Assembly (NCBI GenBank): GCA_947179155.2
Contig: OX359285.1
Coordinates: 5,804,231-5,868,230 of the forward strand
Source of the DNA: Hedera helix
Taxonomy: Eukaryota; Streptophyta; Magnoliopsida; Apiales; Araliaceae
Direction: 5' to 3'
Length of the DNA: 64,000 nt
Positions within the stretch are counted from its first letter, which is position 1; each line of letters opens with the position of its first letter. The position numbers and the translations under genes were made by a program. The notes beneath the pieces were generated by a model that saw only the letters and a list, made by a program, of their open reading frames with translations, ran no database searches and had not been told where the DNA came from. This document shows positions 25,373 to 36,079 of this stretch, one piece after another.

Positions 25373-26910
25373 TACATATTACTCAATGAGCACAAAGCTC
25401 TAGGCATCACACAATTAAAGGAGCACAGAGCTCGAAAACACAACTCTCCATAATTTTCACGTGGCTCTAGAACACGATTTCCCACCTACTATCTCATGAG
25501 TGATTAATCCTTTAACTTTTCTTATCCTTCCAAATTAATAATTTGGGTCATCAAAATAATTATCTAATATTATTATAATATTTCAATAATTTAGAACACA
25601 CCATAAAGTAATTTAAATTACTAGTATAATCTTACATTATACACAACCTCTTGTTAACTAAATAACTTGGGTTGTTTATCCAATAATAATTAATATAATT
25701 CCTTAACACATTAATTAAGTTACTCACTTAAATAAATATATAATTTAGCCCATCAAGGCTATCATTCACCTTAGTTAAATAATTTAACCTTACATAAATA
25801 TAATTAAATAAATTAATTATATTTCATGCCTGTCATGATAATTTTTTATTTACTTTATAATTATCAATCTTCTCATTCACCATTTAAGGTCAACTTTCAA
25901 GACATGTTAATTTGTAATATAGTATTGTCTTGTTTTTTTATTTTTATCATTTAGTTAATTTAAATAAATTAAATTAACTACTTGATAACTCTCATTAAAT
26001 ATACTCGTATCATTATACATAAAATTTCATATCAATAACTTCTCCATTTGAAATTTATTTACTTATTAAAATTTTCACATACCTCATTATAAAATTTCAT
26101 ACATAATCTTATTTGTCAAATAGTTCATCGAGTTTTAAAGGTATCATATTACTTTACTCTTAATATACCTCCTAGTATGCATATTAATAAAATTCTAGGT
26201 TTTAAAATTTAAAAACCCACATTTACTCACATTCAAATCTTAACATAAAGATTAGGGTAAAATATTTACTCAATTTCTATACATTTTACTTCTCCAAATC
26301 TAAGTTTTAACTTCAACCTTTATTTCATCATCTAAGATCTTATTTAAAGGTCTTATCAAATATCCGGGATATTACAGAGGGAAGTTCTATAGATGGTAAT
26401 GGTAGTTCAACTACCACTAGTAAAATAAAGAGCAGAGCTGAGTTTTATTCCTGGCTTAAGGTATGGACACTGTTACTCCTATTAAATCTGATCTTGATGC
26501 ATATCTTGAAGATGGTAGATATATATATATGTAACGGTGATGAGTCATTTAATGCTTTACTTTGGTGGAAAGCATACACCTTAAAGTTTAGGATTCTTTC
26601 AAAAATGGCAAGGGATATACCATCAATTCCTGTTACTATTATGGCATCTGAAAGTACTTTTAGTGCTGTGGAAGGGTACTAGATCAATACAAAAGCTCTC
26701 TCAAATCTGAGATTGTTCAAGCTCTTATATGTACTTCTGATTGGCTAAGGTGTGATTATAGGCTAAGTAAAATGAGTGCTGTTATGGTATGATTTCTTTC
26801 TTATGAACTTGTAGTTTGTTTTTTTAATGTTGTTGTTTATGTATGTAACAAATTGGTTTAACACTTAACAGGTTAATGAAGATGGTGTTAATAAAATAAA
26901 ATTGGAGTGA

Positions 26911-27452
26911 AGTTGTGTTGCTGCTACATTATTTTGTTGCTACTGTGTTACTGTTAGGCTGCTGTTATTTATGTTTTTAATTTATTTTTGTAATTGACTA
27001 GCTGTGAGAATTAAGACTACTTTTATTTGGGATTATAAACTTTATTATTGCTACTTTGCTACTGCCTGATTTTTTGTTTTTGTTGGACTGAAGTATTGAA
27101 CTTTATTAATTGCTTGCTTTTGCTTGGTTGCTTTGAAGTTTGAAGTATGAACTTGTTTAACTTGTTAATTCTTGTTTATTTAAAAGTGTAGTCACAACAC
27201 ATTCTCTAAATGTAATTGTCATTGAGGTAAGGTTCCTAAATCCTAACTGATAATTCATTTTACTTTCACTAGTTTACTTTATTGTAATCGTATTATATTA
27301 CATAATTGAAAACTCATTATTTTGTTTGTTGTATTTTCAGAAATTAAGTGATGAAGTTTAAAGCTTGAAGAATGAAGATGATGATTGAATATTGATGAAG
27401 TTTGAACATTTTAGTAATTAAGTCCTGCTTGTTGATGCTTTAGTATATGGTG
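26911..27452. other. Downstream of the hAT gene, no gene seen
   Basis: AT-rich, T-rich sequence that may be the 3' flank of the hAT element. I could not identify its terminal inverted repeat. Confidence 0.4.
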
Positions 27453-27457
27453 GATAC

Positions 27458-27688
27458 TGATAAAAACCAGAGAAAGAATAACCAAAGGAAGAATTCTATA
27501 TATATTTCTCCATATCTTTTTACAAAAAATGAACATGTATATATAGTATTACAAGTAAATCTATTCTAAACTAATATTCAGGCGAGAATAAAAGATCTGA
27601 TCCTTATATGGCAGGTTATCAATCAATCCTAATTCATAAGGATTGACAATCAAGGATCTTTCTCCCCATCTAACAACTCACACCGACA
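27458..27688 (-). repeat. 3' LTR of the minus-strand Copia element
   Basis: 231 bp. Read on the minus strand it starts TGTCGGTGTGAG and ends in a TATCA terminus instead of the usual CA. It is a near match to the LTR at 32222-32452. Confidence 0.9.
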
Positions 27689-27700
27689 CTCCCCCTCAAG
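27689..27700 (-). promoter_or_regulatory. Polypurine tract of the minus-strand Copia element
   Basis: On the minus strand CTTGAGGGGGAG directly precedes the 3' LTR, the standard position of the plus-strand primer. Confidence 0.75.
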
Positions 27701-30700
27701 TTGGTGCATACAAATCTCTAATGCTCATCTTGTCGAGCGAGTTGTGAAACACCTTGCTGCACACAGATTTTGTAAGTATATCTGCCAATTGATCCTCAAA
27801 CTTGATAAACGGAAATCGGATTATCTCGGTATCAAGATTATGTTTAATGAAATGTCGATCTACTTCCACGTGTTTGGTTCGATCATGTTGGACAAGATTG
27901 TGTGAAATAGCAATTGCAGCCTTGTTGTCATAAAATAGGTCCATCTCTATTTTGGGTAAAGTTAATTTCTATTAATAGTCTTTTAAGTCAAAGAAGCTCA
28001 CAAATACCCTTAGCCATCTCTCTGAATTCAGCTTTAGCACTTGACAAAGCCACCACGTTTTGCTTCTTGCTTCTCCATGTAACCAAGTTCCCTCCAACAA
28101 ACATGAAGTACCCTGGGGTGGATTTTCTATCTGATATGTTTCCTGCGCAATCTGCGTCTGTGTATCCCTCAATTTTGAGATGATAATTCTTAGAGAACAT
28201 AAGCCATTTTCCCGGAGATGACTTTAAGTATCGAAGAATTCTGATCACTGCATCCATGTGATCCTTACTAGGGCAATGCATGAATTGGCTTACAATGCTC
28301 ACAGCATAAACAATATATAGGCGAGAATGAGAGGAATATATAAGTTTCCATACTAATCTTTGCTATCTCTCTTTATTTGTGGGCACTTGATCTGCATATT
28401 CTCCAAGTTTATGGTTCTGAACAATCGATGTGTCTGCAAGCTTACATTCTAATAGTCTCACTTCTAATAGTAGGTCTAAGATATATTTTCGTTGGGAATG
28501 AAATATGCCTTGTTTTGATCTAGCAACCTCAATTCCCAGAAAATATTTAAGTCCTCCTAGGTCCTTCATTTTGAATTCCATTTCCAAATGCTTTTGGAGT
28601 CTTGATATTTTTTTCGAGTCATTGCCTTTAATAATCATGTCATCTACCCAACTAATTAAATTTATGACCTTACCCAGTTGACGTTTGAAGAACAGTGTAT
28701 GATCTAAGTTGCTCTAGTTGTAACCATACTTCTTCATTGTCGAGCTAAATCGCCCAAACCATGCTCTCGGTGACTGTTTTAAACCATACAGTGCCCTTTA
28801 TAATTTACAAACCACCTCAGACTCAGAGTTTGATGTGTAGCCTTGTGGAACATCCATGTAAACTTCTTCCTCGAGATCATCATGGAAGAAATCATTTTTT
28901 ACATCAAACTGATGTAATGGCCAATTGTGGTTTGCTGCAATAGACAACCGTACTCTAACAGTATCTAATTTTGCCAATGGCGAGAAAGTCTCTTGATAAT
29001 CTACACCATATGTTTGCGCGTAGACTTTGGCTACTAGTTGAGATTTGTATTGGTCTATTGAGCCATCTGCTTTGTGTTTAATAGAAAACACTATTTACAA
29101 CCCACCGTCTTTTTTTCGTTTGGTAGAGGGACCAGAGTCCATGTTTTATTTTTAAGCAATGCCTCCATTTTTTCCTTCACAACTTAAGTCCATTTAGGGT
29201 ATGCCAGAACTTCAAGGATTTCTGTAGGGACCTGATGTAAGGAAATATCATATACAAATGTTTTGAATGGTTTGGATAGCCTTTTTATGGACACATAGTT
29301 GGCAATAAGATACTTTGAGCTTCGTTCTCCAACATCTGGGGAATATCGATTTGGTGGTTTGCCATGATTATGCTTGAAAGGTAAAGTATATATAGCCAAC
29401 AAAGGTATCCATATAACCAGAGTTTGGAGGTATAGTCAGAAAGTTTACCTTATGGATATTCTCAGGAAATGGGCTTTCGGGTACTGAGGTGTGGGGGGTG
29501 CCTCTTTCAACTTCAGGTAATGTATAAATTTCTTTGGAGTCTGGCTCAACCTCTTTAGATATATCTAGTCTTGCATGAACTTCCTCTTTGTTGTTAACTT
29601 CCTCATGATCTTAGATTTCAGCCTCGTGAACTCTTGCCAGTCCAATCTCAACCAATTCGGCTCTTCACTATGGATCTCCCCCTGACGAGTAGAGTTGGGT
29701 GCTGAAGAAGGAAAAAATGGTTCAGTTTCCAGAAAAGTGACGTCCATAGTTACATAGGAGCGGTTGTTAATTGGATCACAATAACGGTGTCCTTTATGAT
29801 ATAAGGCATAGCCCAAGAAGCAACAGTAGATAACACAAGGATCCAGCTTCATGCATTGAGTCTTCGGAAGATGGACAAATGCAACACAACCAAAAACTCT
29901 AGGCGGAATCATTAACATTGTAAGTAAGGAAACATACGCAGACAGAGCATGTAGCGGAGTCTTAAAATCAAAAACTTTGGAAAGCATTTGATTGAGCAGA
30001 TGCACAGCTGTGGCAACAACATCACCCCAATATCTATTGAGCATATGAGCTCCAAGTAATAAAACCAGAGCATTTTCAAGAATATGACGATTTTTTCTCT
30101 CAGCCACCCCGTTCTGTTAAGGAGTCTGAGGGAAAGATGTTACATGGATAAGACCATGACTTTGGAAATATGTATGAAACTGGTGGTTTCACTGCCATTG
30201 TCTGATCTAAGAATCTGAATCTTAGCAGAAAATTGAGTTTGAACCATAGTGTGGAAAGACTGAAACACACGTAGTACTTCACTTTTATGTTTTAATAAAT
30301 ACAACCAGGTCATCCGAGTACAATCATCAATAAATATCACAAACCAATGAACACCAGATGTTGTAGAAATGGGGGAAGGACCCCATACATCGGAATGAAT
30401 TAAAGTAAAAGCAACATTACTTTTATTCTTACTCAAAGGATAAAAAGCTCTATGACTCTTAGGCAGATTGCAAGTTTCACATTTGAGGTTAAATTTTGAC
30501 ATGTTGGAGAATAAATCAGGAAATAAATGTTTCATATAACCAAATGACAGATGTCCTAACCAAAAATGCCATAACCAAATCTATCATTTTTTTTTATCAT
30601 CAACTGGATGATGCATGTGATTTACATGTCCCACACTAAGATCATCCACATAGTAGAAACCCCCCCCCCCCCCCCCCCCCCCGTGCTTAGTACCACGCCC

Positions 30701-31105
30701 AATGATTTCCTTCGTAAGAATATCCAGAAGAAAACATAAAGTAAAATACATGAGTACAACATAATTCAAGGCTATGGTAATTTGACTCACAGATAATAGC
30801 TTATGTGATAAAGAGGGAACAAGTAAGCAATGGGTTAGTGATAGAGTAGGTAATAAGTTGACAGTGTCAGCCCATGTGACTGGAAAAAGAACCCTATTTG
30901 CATTTGCAATATGTGTTCTCCATGGTTGAGATGTTTGTACAAAGTCTGTGGCATCAAATGTCATGTGGTTGGACGCTCCAGAGTCAACCAACCATGAGGC
31001 TTTATCATCATCTCGAGAGGAGCTACTAATAGCATAACTGTATTTACCTGGGTCCATGGCTGGTGGATCTCCCTTAGAAATCTTATTATGGGAAGCAATA
31101 GTGAG
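27696..31105 (-). pseudogene. Copia pol remnant (protease, integrase, RT, RNase H)
   Basis: Reading on the minus strand, the protease active site WLVDSGASNHMT lies near 30960-30995. Integrase follows, with a zinc-binding half (ETCNLPKSHR, about 30450-30480), the core beginning LIHSDVWGP, and NRYWGDVVATAVHLLNQML (about 30000-30050). Reverse transcriptase covers about 29090-28360, with FDVKNDFFHDDLEEEVYM and a WVDDM version of the YVDDM catalytic box near 28640. RNase H covers about 28300-27700, including YTDADCAGN and KHVEVDRHFIKH. Frameshifts and stops separate these blocks. A 23-base C run (30660-30682) lies downstream of the protease active site. The element is not functional. Confidence 0.9.
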
Positions 31106-31194
31106 ACATGGTTCTATTGTAGCTACTGCAACCTGACCAGTTCCTCCATCAGCCTTATCACGATGTTTTCGAGCTTGAAGTTCATTCCACTAGT

Positions 31195-32130
31195 CAGGAT
31201 ATCCATGTAGTTTGAAGCAGGTGTCTTTGGTATGTTTAGTATTTCCACATTGTGAACACTTGGTTATATCAAAAGGAATTCAAGGCCGAGAAAGGTTGTT
31301 GCCTTTCTTATTGCCAAGAGAAAGAGACTTAGTCAAAGATGGGATATTTTGTCCATGCCTGAAGCTCTTTGAAGCCATGACTGCTCCTAGATTATTACTA
31401 GAATCACCTGTGATCATAACTGCCTGCAGGACAGCTTCCCGATGAACATGAGCGTATGCTTGTTCAATAGTAGGGAAAGGTTTCATCTGTAGTATATCCC
31501 CTCGAATTTTATTAAGCCGATCATCCAGGCCATCCAAGAAAACATAGACCCGATCTTCCTTAAGCATGTCATTGTAACACTGAATATCAGTAACGCATTC
31601 CATTGGTTTTGGTCCACGAAAGTCAATCTCGCACCATAGTCCTTAAAGTTCAGTAAAATATTTTTCAAAAGAGCCGCCTGCTTGTTTCAACCGAGTCACA
31701 CGTCGTCGAAGATCATATACCTGATATGTATCGCTTTCATCAAAGTAGGTAGTCGCAATAGAATCCCACACCTGTTCGCGATCGAAAATTTGATGAAGTT
31801 CCCAATCAGTGATGGTTCCATAGAGTTGATCAACCAACCTTTGACAATGGCATTGTCCGTGAGCCATTTTCGAAATGATGGATTTATTTGTGGAGGTTGG
31901 TGAATGTCACTATTAATATATCCCAATTTGTCCTTACTTAAGATATACATCTCAATAACTTGGGACCAAAGGGCATAGTTGGAGCCATCCAACTTAATGC
32001 CAATCGGAGCAGTTGTATCAGTAATCTGGGTTGGAACCAAAGCTTTGGTCAAAATTTCGTTCATTCTGGTAGTTAATTCAGTAAGAATGGATGTTAATGA
32101 GGGGCTGCCAGATTGGTCGGTATTGCTCAT
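31195..32130 (-). pseudogene. Copia gag remnant
   Basis: The minus-strand ATG at 32130 opens a typical Copia gag: a Ser/Thr-rich N terminus, then KLDGSNYALWSQVIEMYILS, then the conserved W/L pattern up to about 31700. It continues, in another frame after a frameshift near 31700, into LEDRVYVFLDGLDDRLNKIR-like sequence (about 31500-31570). It ends with a CCHC zinc knuckle beginning CSQCGNTKH (about 31235-31262). In-frame stops confirm it is dead. Confidence 0.85.
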
Positions 32131-32209
32131 GGTTGTGGGTAAAGTAGATGGAAGGAAAAATAGAGAAATTGGAGTTAGAAAATAACGGTTTATGACATAA
32201 TCGGAACAT

Positions 32210-32221
32210 GCTCTGATACCA
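32210..32221 (-). promoter_or_regulatory. Primer binding site complementary to tRNA-iMet
   Basis: On the minus strand TGGTATCAGAGC directly follows the 5' LTR. This is the classic plant Copia primer site pairing with the 3' end of initiator methionine tRNA. Confidence 0.93.
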
Positions 32222-32452
32222 TGATAAAAATCAGAGAAAGAATAGCCAGAGGAAGGATTATATATATATTTCTCTATATCTTTTTACAAAGAATGAACAT
32301 GTACATATAGTATTACAAGTAAACCTATTTTAAGCTAATTTTCAAGTGAGAATAAAGGATCTCATCCTTATATGGCAAGTTATCAATCAATCCTGATTCG
32401 TAGGGATTGACAATCAAGGATTTTTCTCCCCATATGACAACTCACGCCAACA
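32222..32452 (-). repeat. 5' LTR of the minus-strand Copia element
   Basis: 231 bp, starting TGTTGGCGTGAG on the minus strand. It contains the element's promoter region and is equal in length to the 3' LTR. Confidence 0.9.
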
Positions 32453-32739
32453 GATATTGATTTTGCTTCTACAAGGAGTAAAAGCGAATCATTTTCTTTC
32501 AATATTTGTTTGCTGATGAAGTATTCATTTTGTTGCCATGTTCAATGAGGACATACATTTGCATCTGACTAACCTGTTTCTGCATCTTGTTATTCTTAAT
32601 TGAATAGTTCTTTCTTTAACTAGAACTAATTTTCTAGTGGCAGTCATGTTGAATTGAGACAAATTTTGGACTCAGTAAGCAAATATTGTCATTTAATAGA
32701 GCGCTTCTTTTTTGAATCTTCAAAAATACGTAATATTCT

Positions 32740-33330
32740 TTAGACATGTGGTGTTCTGCATTTTCAAGGATAAGGAAATTGTTGCTTACTTTTGATGTCT
32801 TATATGTAAGTAGGAATGACAGCTTGAAATTGTCCCCAACCTGCAATGATTTAGTGCACAATTGTCCTAATCTAAACTCTTTAGCACTTAGGGGATTCAA
32901 GCTGCCGGACTTCAAAGTTCTAGCACTCGTTATGGTAATTTATGGCTACAACAACAAATATGTATATATTCTTTTCCATTTATAGACTGGCATTTGTTTC
33001 TTTTTCTCCTTTTTAATGAGTAATTTCCTCTTGCTTTGTAGTTTAATTTTAATGTTAGGGAACCGGTCCTGGCCATTCATTGCACTCAAGATTAGCTGCT
33101 GGATTTTAACTTTCTAAGTTCAAGGTCCTGTCCATTCTTGAATCTTTTCAGCTTTGAATACTTAAGAGTACACAACATCAAGATCGAAGTAGGATCAATT
33201 TGCTGCACAAAGTGATCTTACTACCAAGAAATCTTCCTAGTTGTAGCTTGGATCCAGGAAAGCTGGCGGGTCGTGGAATTGAACATTTCTGCCAGAATCT
33301 GGAAGCTTGGAAACTAAATTTGAAGAATGA
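32740..33330 (+). pseudogene. Possible leucine-rich-repeat gene fragment
   Basis: One plus-strand frame (about 32800-32935) reads LVHNCPNLNSLALRGFKL, resembling the leucine-rich repeats of plant F-box/LRR proteins. A second piece (about 33263-33325) reads AGRGIEHFCQNLEAWKL, with similar spacing of C, L and W. The pieces are in different contexts, with no F-box, no clear start and no continuous frame. I read this as a relic, but chance similarity is possible. Confidence 0.3.
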
Positions 33331-33339
33331 TTGTTTAAG

Positions 33340-34189
33340 ATTAACAATAACAATTTGTATAATTCATCATTTATATGTAAATTAAAATTATTAGAATTTA
33401 ATCTACTAATATACTATAGTGTATATTGAAATTGTAATTTGTTATTTGTATAATGTATACTGAAATTTGCAAAATCAATAATATGTTAGTAGTTCGAATT
33501 TACTCAAGTTTGAATCAATATAAATAGTTCGAACATTTGTTCAAGCCAGACATGAGCAACAATTTTTTCAGGCGAGTCGAATATGAGCATGTCCAATAAT
33601 TTAGTTGTCGAACTCGAACCGGATATGAGCAGCCATGTAATAAATGAACTCGGATACGAGCAGGTAAGCATCTAGATCGATTACAGCCTTATGCACGTTA
33701 TTTTCCTAACCCCAAACGCATCCCAGCTGGAATACAGTAGCTGACTCCATTATTAAAAAAATATTTTCTTTTTTAATTATTTGCCTAAAATATCCAAATG
33801 CCTAACATACAATAAGTTAATTGCCAAACAGTATTTATTGGTTGATAAAATCTGAATTAAATCAATATGCACCTAGTATGTATGTAATTTATATTAACAA
33901 ATTAATTTTCTTAATTATTAAAATAGATGCATGTATTATATGAAAGCTTCAGTATGAAAAAACTTCAACTACAACTATGATCCTACTATTTATATGTTAT
34001 TTTCTTTAAATAAGTTGCGGTGTTACTTTCATCTTATTTTAGGAAGATTATAAAGGTAACTCTATTCTTTTCTTGTCAATTAACTTCTAAGATGATAAAT
34101 ATTTGGGTATACATTAACAAAAACCTAATAAGAAAATTTGGAACCGCATACGACATCTTGTTTCTTCTGCATAACCTAAAGATAGGTTA
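33340..34189. other. AT-rich spacer, no gene seen
   Basis: No coding sequence. Around 33530-33670 short words such as TCGAA, GAGCA and ATATGAGCA recur, which could be subterminal repeats of an unidentified transposon. Confidence 0.4.
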
Positions 34190-34197
34190 CTTCTAAG

Positions 34198-34821
34198 CAA
34201 GGGTGGAGCCACACTTAGGCTGGGGTGGGCTGTAACCCGGGTGGAGTTGTAACCTTTAAAAGCCAGCAGAATGGCAGCGGCCAATGCAGTACTCACCCGC
34301 ATTCCAAGACTCCATACTTTCGGTCCTCCACTATGTGATCAAATAATAGAAAAATCAGTAACTATAGAAATTTATAATATTTTTTTTTTTTAGTATGCAC
34401 TAGAATATGGTCCAATCAGAAAATAGTTAAGTCAGAACTGGAAATCGGCAGTCACATTACTAGATCCAGAGTTGGTGATGGTGCTAGTGTCATTTCCTCG
34501 GAATTTGCAACTGTAGGCAGCTCCGGAGGGCTCTTAACAGTTGGTGCAGGTGCTGGTGCTTGTGCTTGATGTCTCTTGTGCTTGTGCTTCTTCTCGTGCT
34601 TGCCTAGAGCTGGTACAGGTGAGGGTACTAATGTTGGTGCTGGGGTTGGGGACTCAACTACTGGTGTTAGGGCTGGTGCAGGTGCTGCCTTTGTTGGTGA
34701 TGGTACTGGTGCTACCTTAGCATGTGCAGGTGCAGGTGTTGCCTTTGAAGGGGCTGGTGCTGACTGGATATGGTTGTGACTTCGTAGCTTAGGACGGAAA
34801 AAATTCCTGGCTCCGCCCTTG
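34198..34821. mobile_element. Pack-type hAT element carrying an AGP gene fragment
   Basis: The left end CAAGGGTGGAGCCA (34198-34211) is inverted at the right as TGGCTCCGCCCTTG (34808-34821), with one mismatch. The flanks carry an 8-bp duplication, CTTCTAAG (34190-34197) and CTTTTAAG (34822-34829), with one mismatch. This end sequence and 8-bp duplication mark a hAT element. Instead of a transposase, the 624-bp interior carries minus-strand sequence resembling an arabinogalactan-protein gene, including what looks like an intron. That fits capture of genomic host DNA. Confidence 0.75.
34255..34765 (-). pseudogene. Captured lysine-rich arabinogalactan-protein fragment
   Basis: On the minus strand about 100 codons are rich in Ala, Pro, Ser and Thr, with dipeptides such as AP, SP and TP (hydroxyproline-glycosylation type). 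A short basic block KHEKKHKHKRH sits within them, followed by more APAP and a TLAPSPTLDL end. That layout matches lysine-rich classical AGPs of the cell surface. A gap with a GTAATG donor-like start and a CATAG acceptor-like end follows. After it comes a hydrophobic stretch, GPKVWSLG then VSTALAAAILLAF (about 34265-34335), resembling a GPI-anchor signal. The two parts are out of frame if spliced at those sites. No signal peptide is present: the open frame runs upstream into the transposon terminus. It is probably not a functional AGP. Confidence 0.65.
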
Positions 34822-34829
34822 CTTTTAAG

Positions 34830-36079
34830 CATCATCTGGATCTCTATACCTTGTTAATGCTCCTGATTTTGCTACTATCATATGCACATGAAATGGCTTA
34901 GCCAGTTCATCCTACCTTTTCTAAATAGTTCACATTTTGAAGGATCCCCTCATAGTCGAGACTGACTTATATTCCAAGTAAAGTAGTTCCATAATACCCT
35001 AATCCTTTTTATATTCCAAGTAAAGTAGTACCATAATACCCTAATCCGGTGTAAGTTCATCCACGCTTTAACATTCAAAGCTGCAACCTAATGTAAGACT
35101 ATGTGAATGAAAATCATTTGCCTCAACTGTCATTGGTAAAACTTAAGCTACAGCTTCATTTCAGAATCCAAGTGAAGTGTCCGAGGGTCATAATATAGAA
35201 AGTGAACAATAATATAGAAAGTGAACAAGGATATCGGGACTATTACTGTTAAAAAAGATATGACCAAATTCAGCTAAATAAAATCTAGAACAAATTAAAA
35301 ATAAAACTTCTTTACATCCAAACAAGTGATGCAAAACATCTGAGCCATGAATCGTGATTGATGCAATGTGACCCTAAGTTCACTTATTGTCCATCATCAC
35401 AACAGAGTTCGAGCAAAAACTCATGAACCTTCACATATACATGAGCAACAGGTGTCACGTCATATCCATCTGCAACTTATAACTAACCCTTTAAGAGGAA
35501 AAAAATGTGGCTCTCAAGTTTTACAACATAACAATGTATAAAAAACAGTTGGCTTGAGTAAGGCTCAGATAATCCATAATAAACAGAAGGAAATCAAAAG
35601 GCATTTAAACACCCAGATTGAATAAGAAATTAACAGTTTAGTAACTCCAGACTCCACAGACAACTAAAAGTAAATTTCTTCAAAGTTATCATTTTTACGA
35701 GGACATAATTCGGCCTAAATCAGTATAGGTTTATTCTGATGAAATTTGAACATAGCATCTCCCATTTAACACCATTGAGAAAGTATCTTTGCTACAGACC
35801 ACACAGAGGATACAATAACACCATAGAATTGATAATAGAGCATAATATCACCATAAAAAAGAAAGAAAGAACAAAAAAAATGGTACTTTCTAAGTTTTAT
35901 AAACAATCCAATAGAAATTTCTAATACCCAGCATAATATATACCAGAAAGTTTCATTCTTTTTCCAATTTCTCAGTATCCAAACAGAGTTTGATCGAACA
36001 AATTACGAGGGTCATTTCAAAATTTCCCAATGAAGCACTGATGAAAGAAACAGAAATTACAAAGCAACGAGGTAATCAA
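34830..36079. other. Spacer, no gene seen
   Basis: No convincing coding sequence. A segment near 34985-35045 is a short local duplication (ATTCCAAGTAAAGTAGT repeated). Part of this stretch may be 3' flanking sequence of the pseudogene at 36080. Confidence 0.4.

Larger units (their letters stand above)
21410..26376 (+). mobile_element. Probable solo LTR inserted in the hAT gene (5.0 kb)
   Basis: It starts TGTAACGCCCCGGG and ends CCGGGATATTACA, with a perfect 5-bp duplication GAGGG at 21405-21409 and 26377-26381. Removing the insert and one GAGGG rejoins the hAT reading frame without a gap, which fixes the borders. No gag, pol or second LTR is visible. The ends and a 'TGAGCACGACGGCTCAGCAAG' type segment (near 21950) resemble the 15138-18440 insert. 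It holds a palindrome array (22730-23400) and a (GT)n(AT)n repeat (25290-25370). Affiliation with long-LTR Ty3/Gypsy chromoviruses is inferred. Confidence 0.8.
19788..26910 (+). pseudogene. hAT transposase pseudogene split by a solo LTR
   Basis: The start (ATG at 19788) is followed by a short intron (about 19844-19948) and a Pro-rich stretch. A BED-type zinc finger (about 20135-20255) has its second cysteine replaced by tyrosine (CNYY) while HLNRH remains. Transposase-like sequence then runs to 21409, stops, and resumes after the 4,967-bp insertion. The C-terminal dimerisation region holds NALLWWKAY, LSKMARDIPSIPVT and ASESTFSA (about 26540-26675). A frameshift at 26680 precedes SLKSEIVQALICTSDWL, and a final small exon ends at 26910. 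Stops, for example near 20084, 20365 and 20596, rule out function. The family is the Ac/Tag-like hAT group (RICESLEEPER-like). Confidence 0.85.
27458..32452 (-). mobile_element. Full-length minus-strand Ty1/Copia retrotransposon
   Basis: Two 231-bp LTRs (27458-27688 and 32222-32452) bound a minus-strand gag-pol region. Flanking 5-mers GATAC (27453-27457) and GATAT (32453-32457) are a target duplication with one change. The primer site matches initiator methionine tRNA, and a polypurine tract abuts the other LTR. The LTRs differ at about 25 of 231 positions by hand count (near 11%), so the insertion is not recent. Short LTRs and a total length of 5.0 kb fit Ale/Retrofit-like Copia lineages, but I am not sure of the lineage. 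Confidence 0.92.

Noticed and set aside
33200..33385. 61-codon open frame as a gene
   Set aside because: Only a short LRR-like phrase is recognisable. No start context or continuing exons, so listed only as a low-confidence relic.
34576..34779. Gly/Ala-rich plus-strand open frame
   Set aside because: Antisense shadow of the Pro/Ala-rich AGP fragment. GC-rich repeats stay open in several frames.
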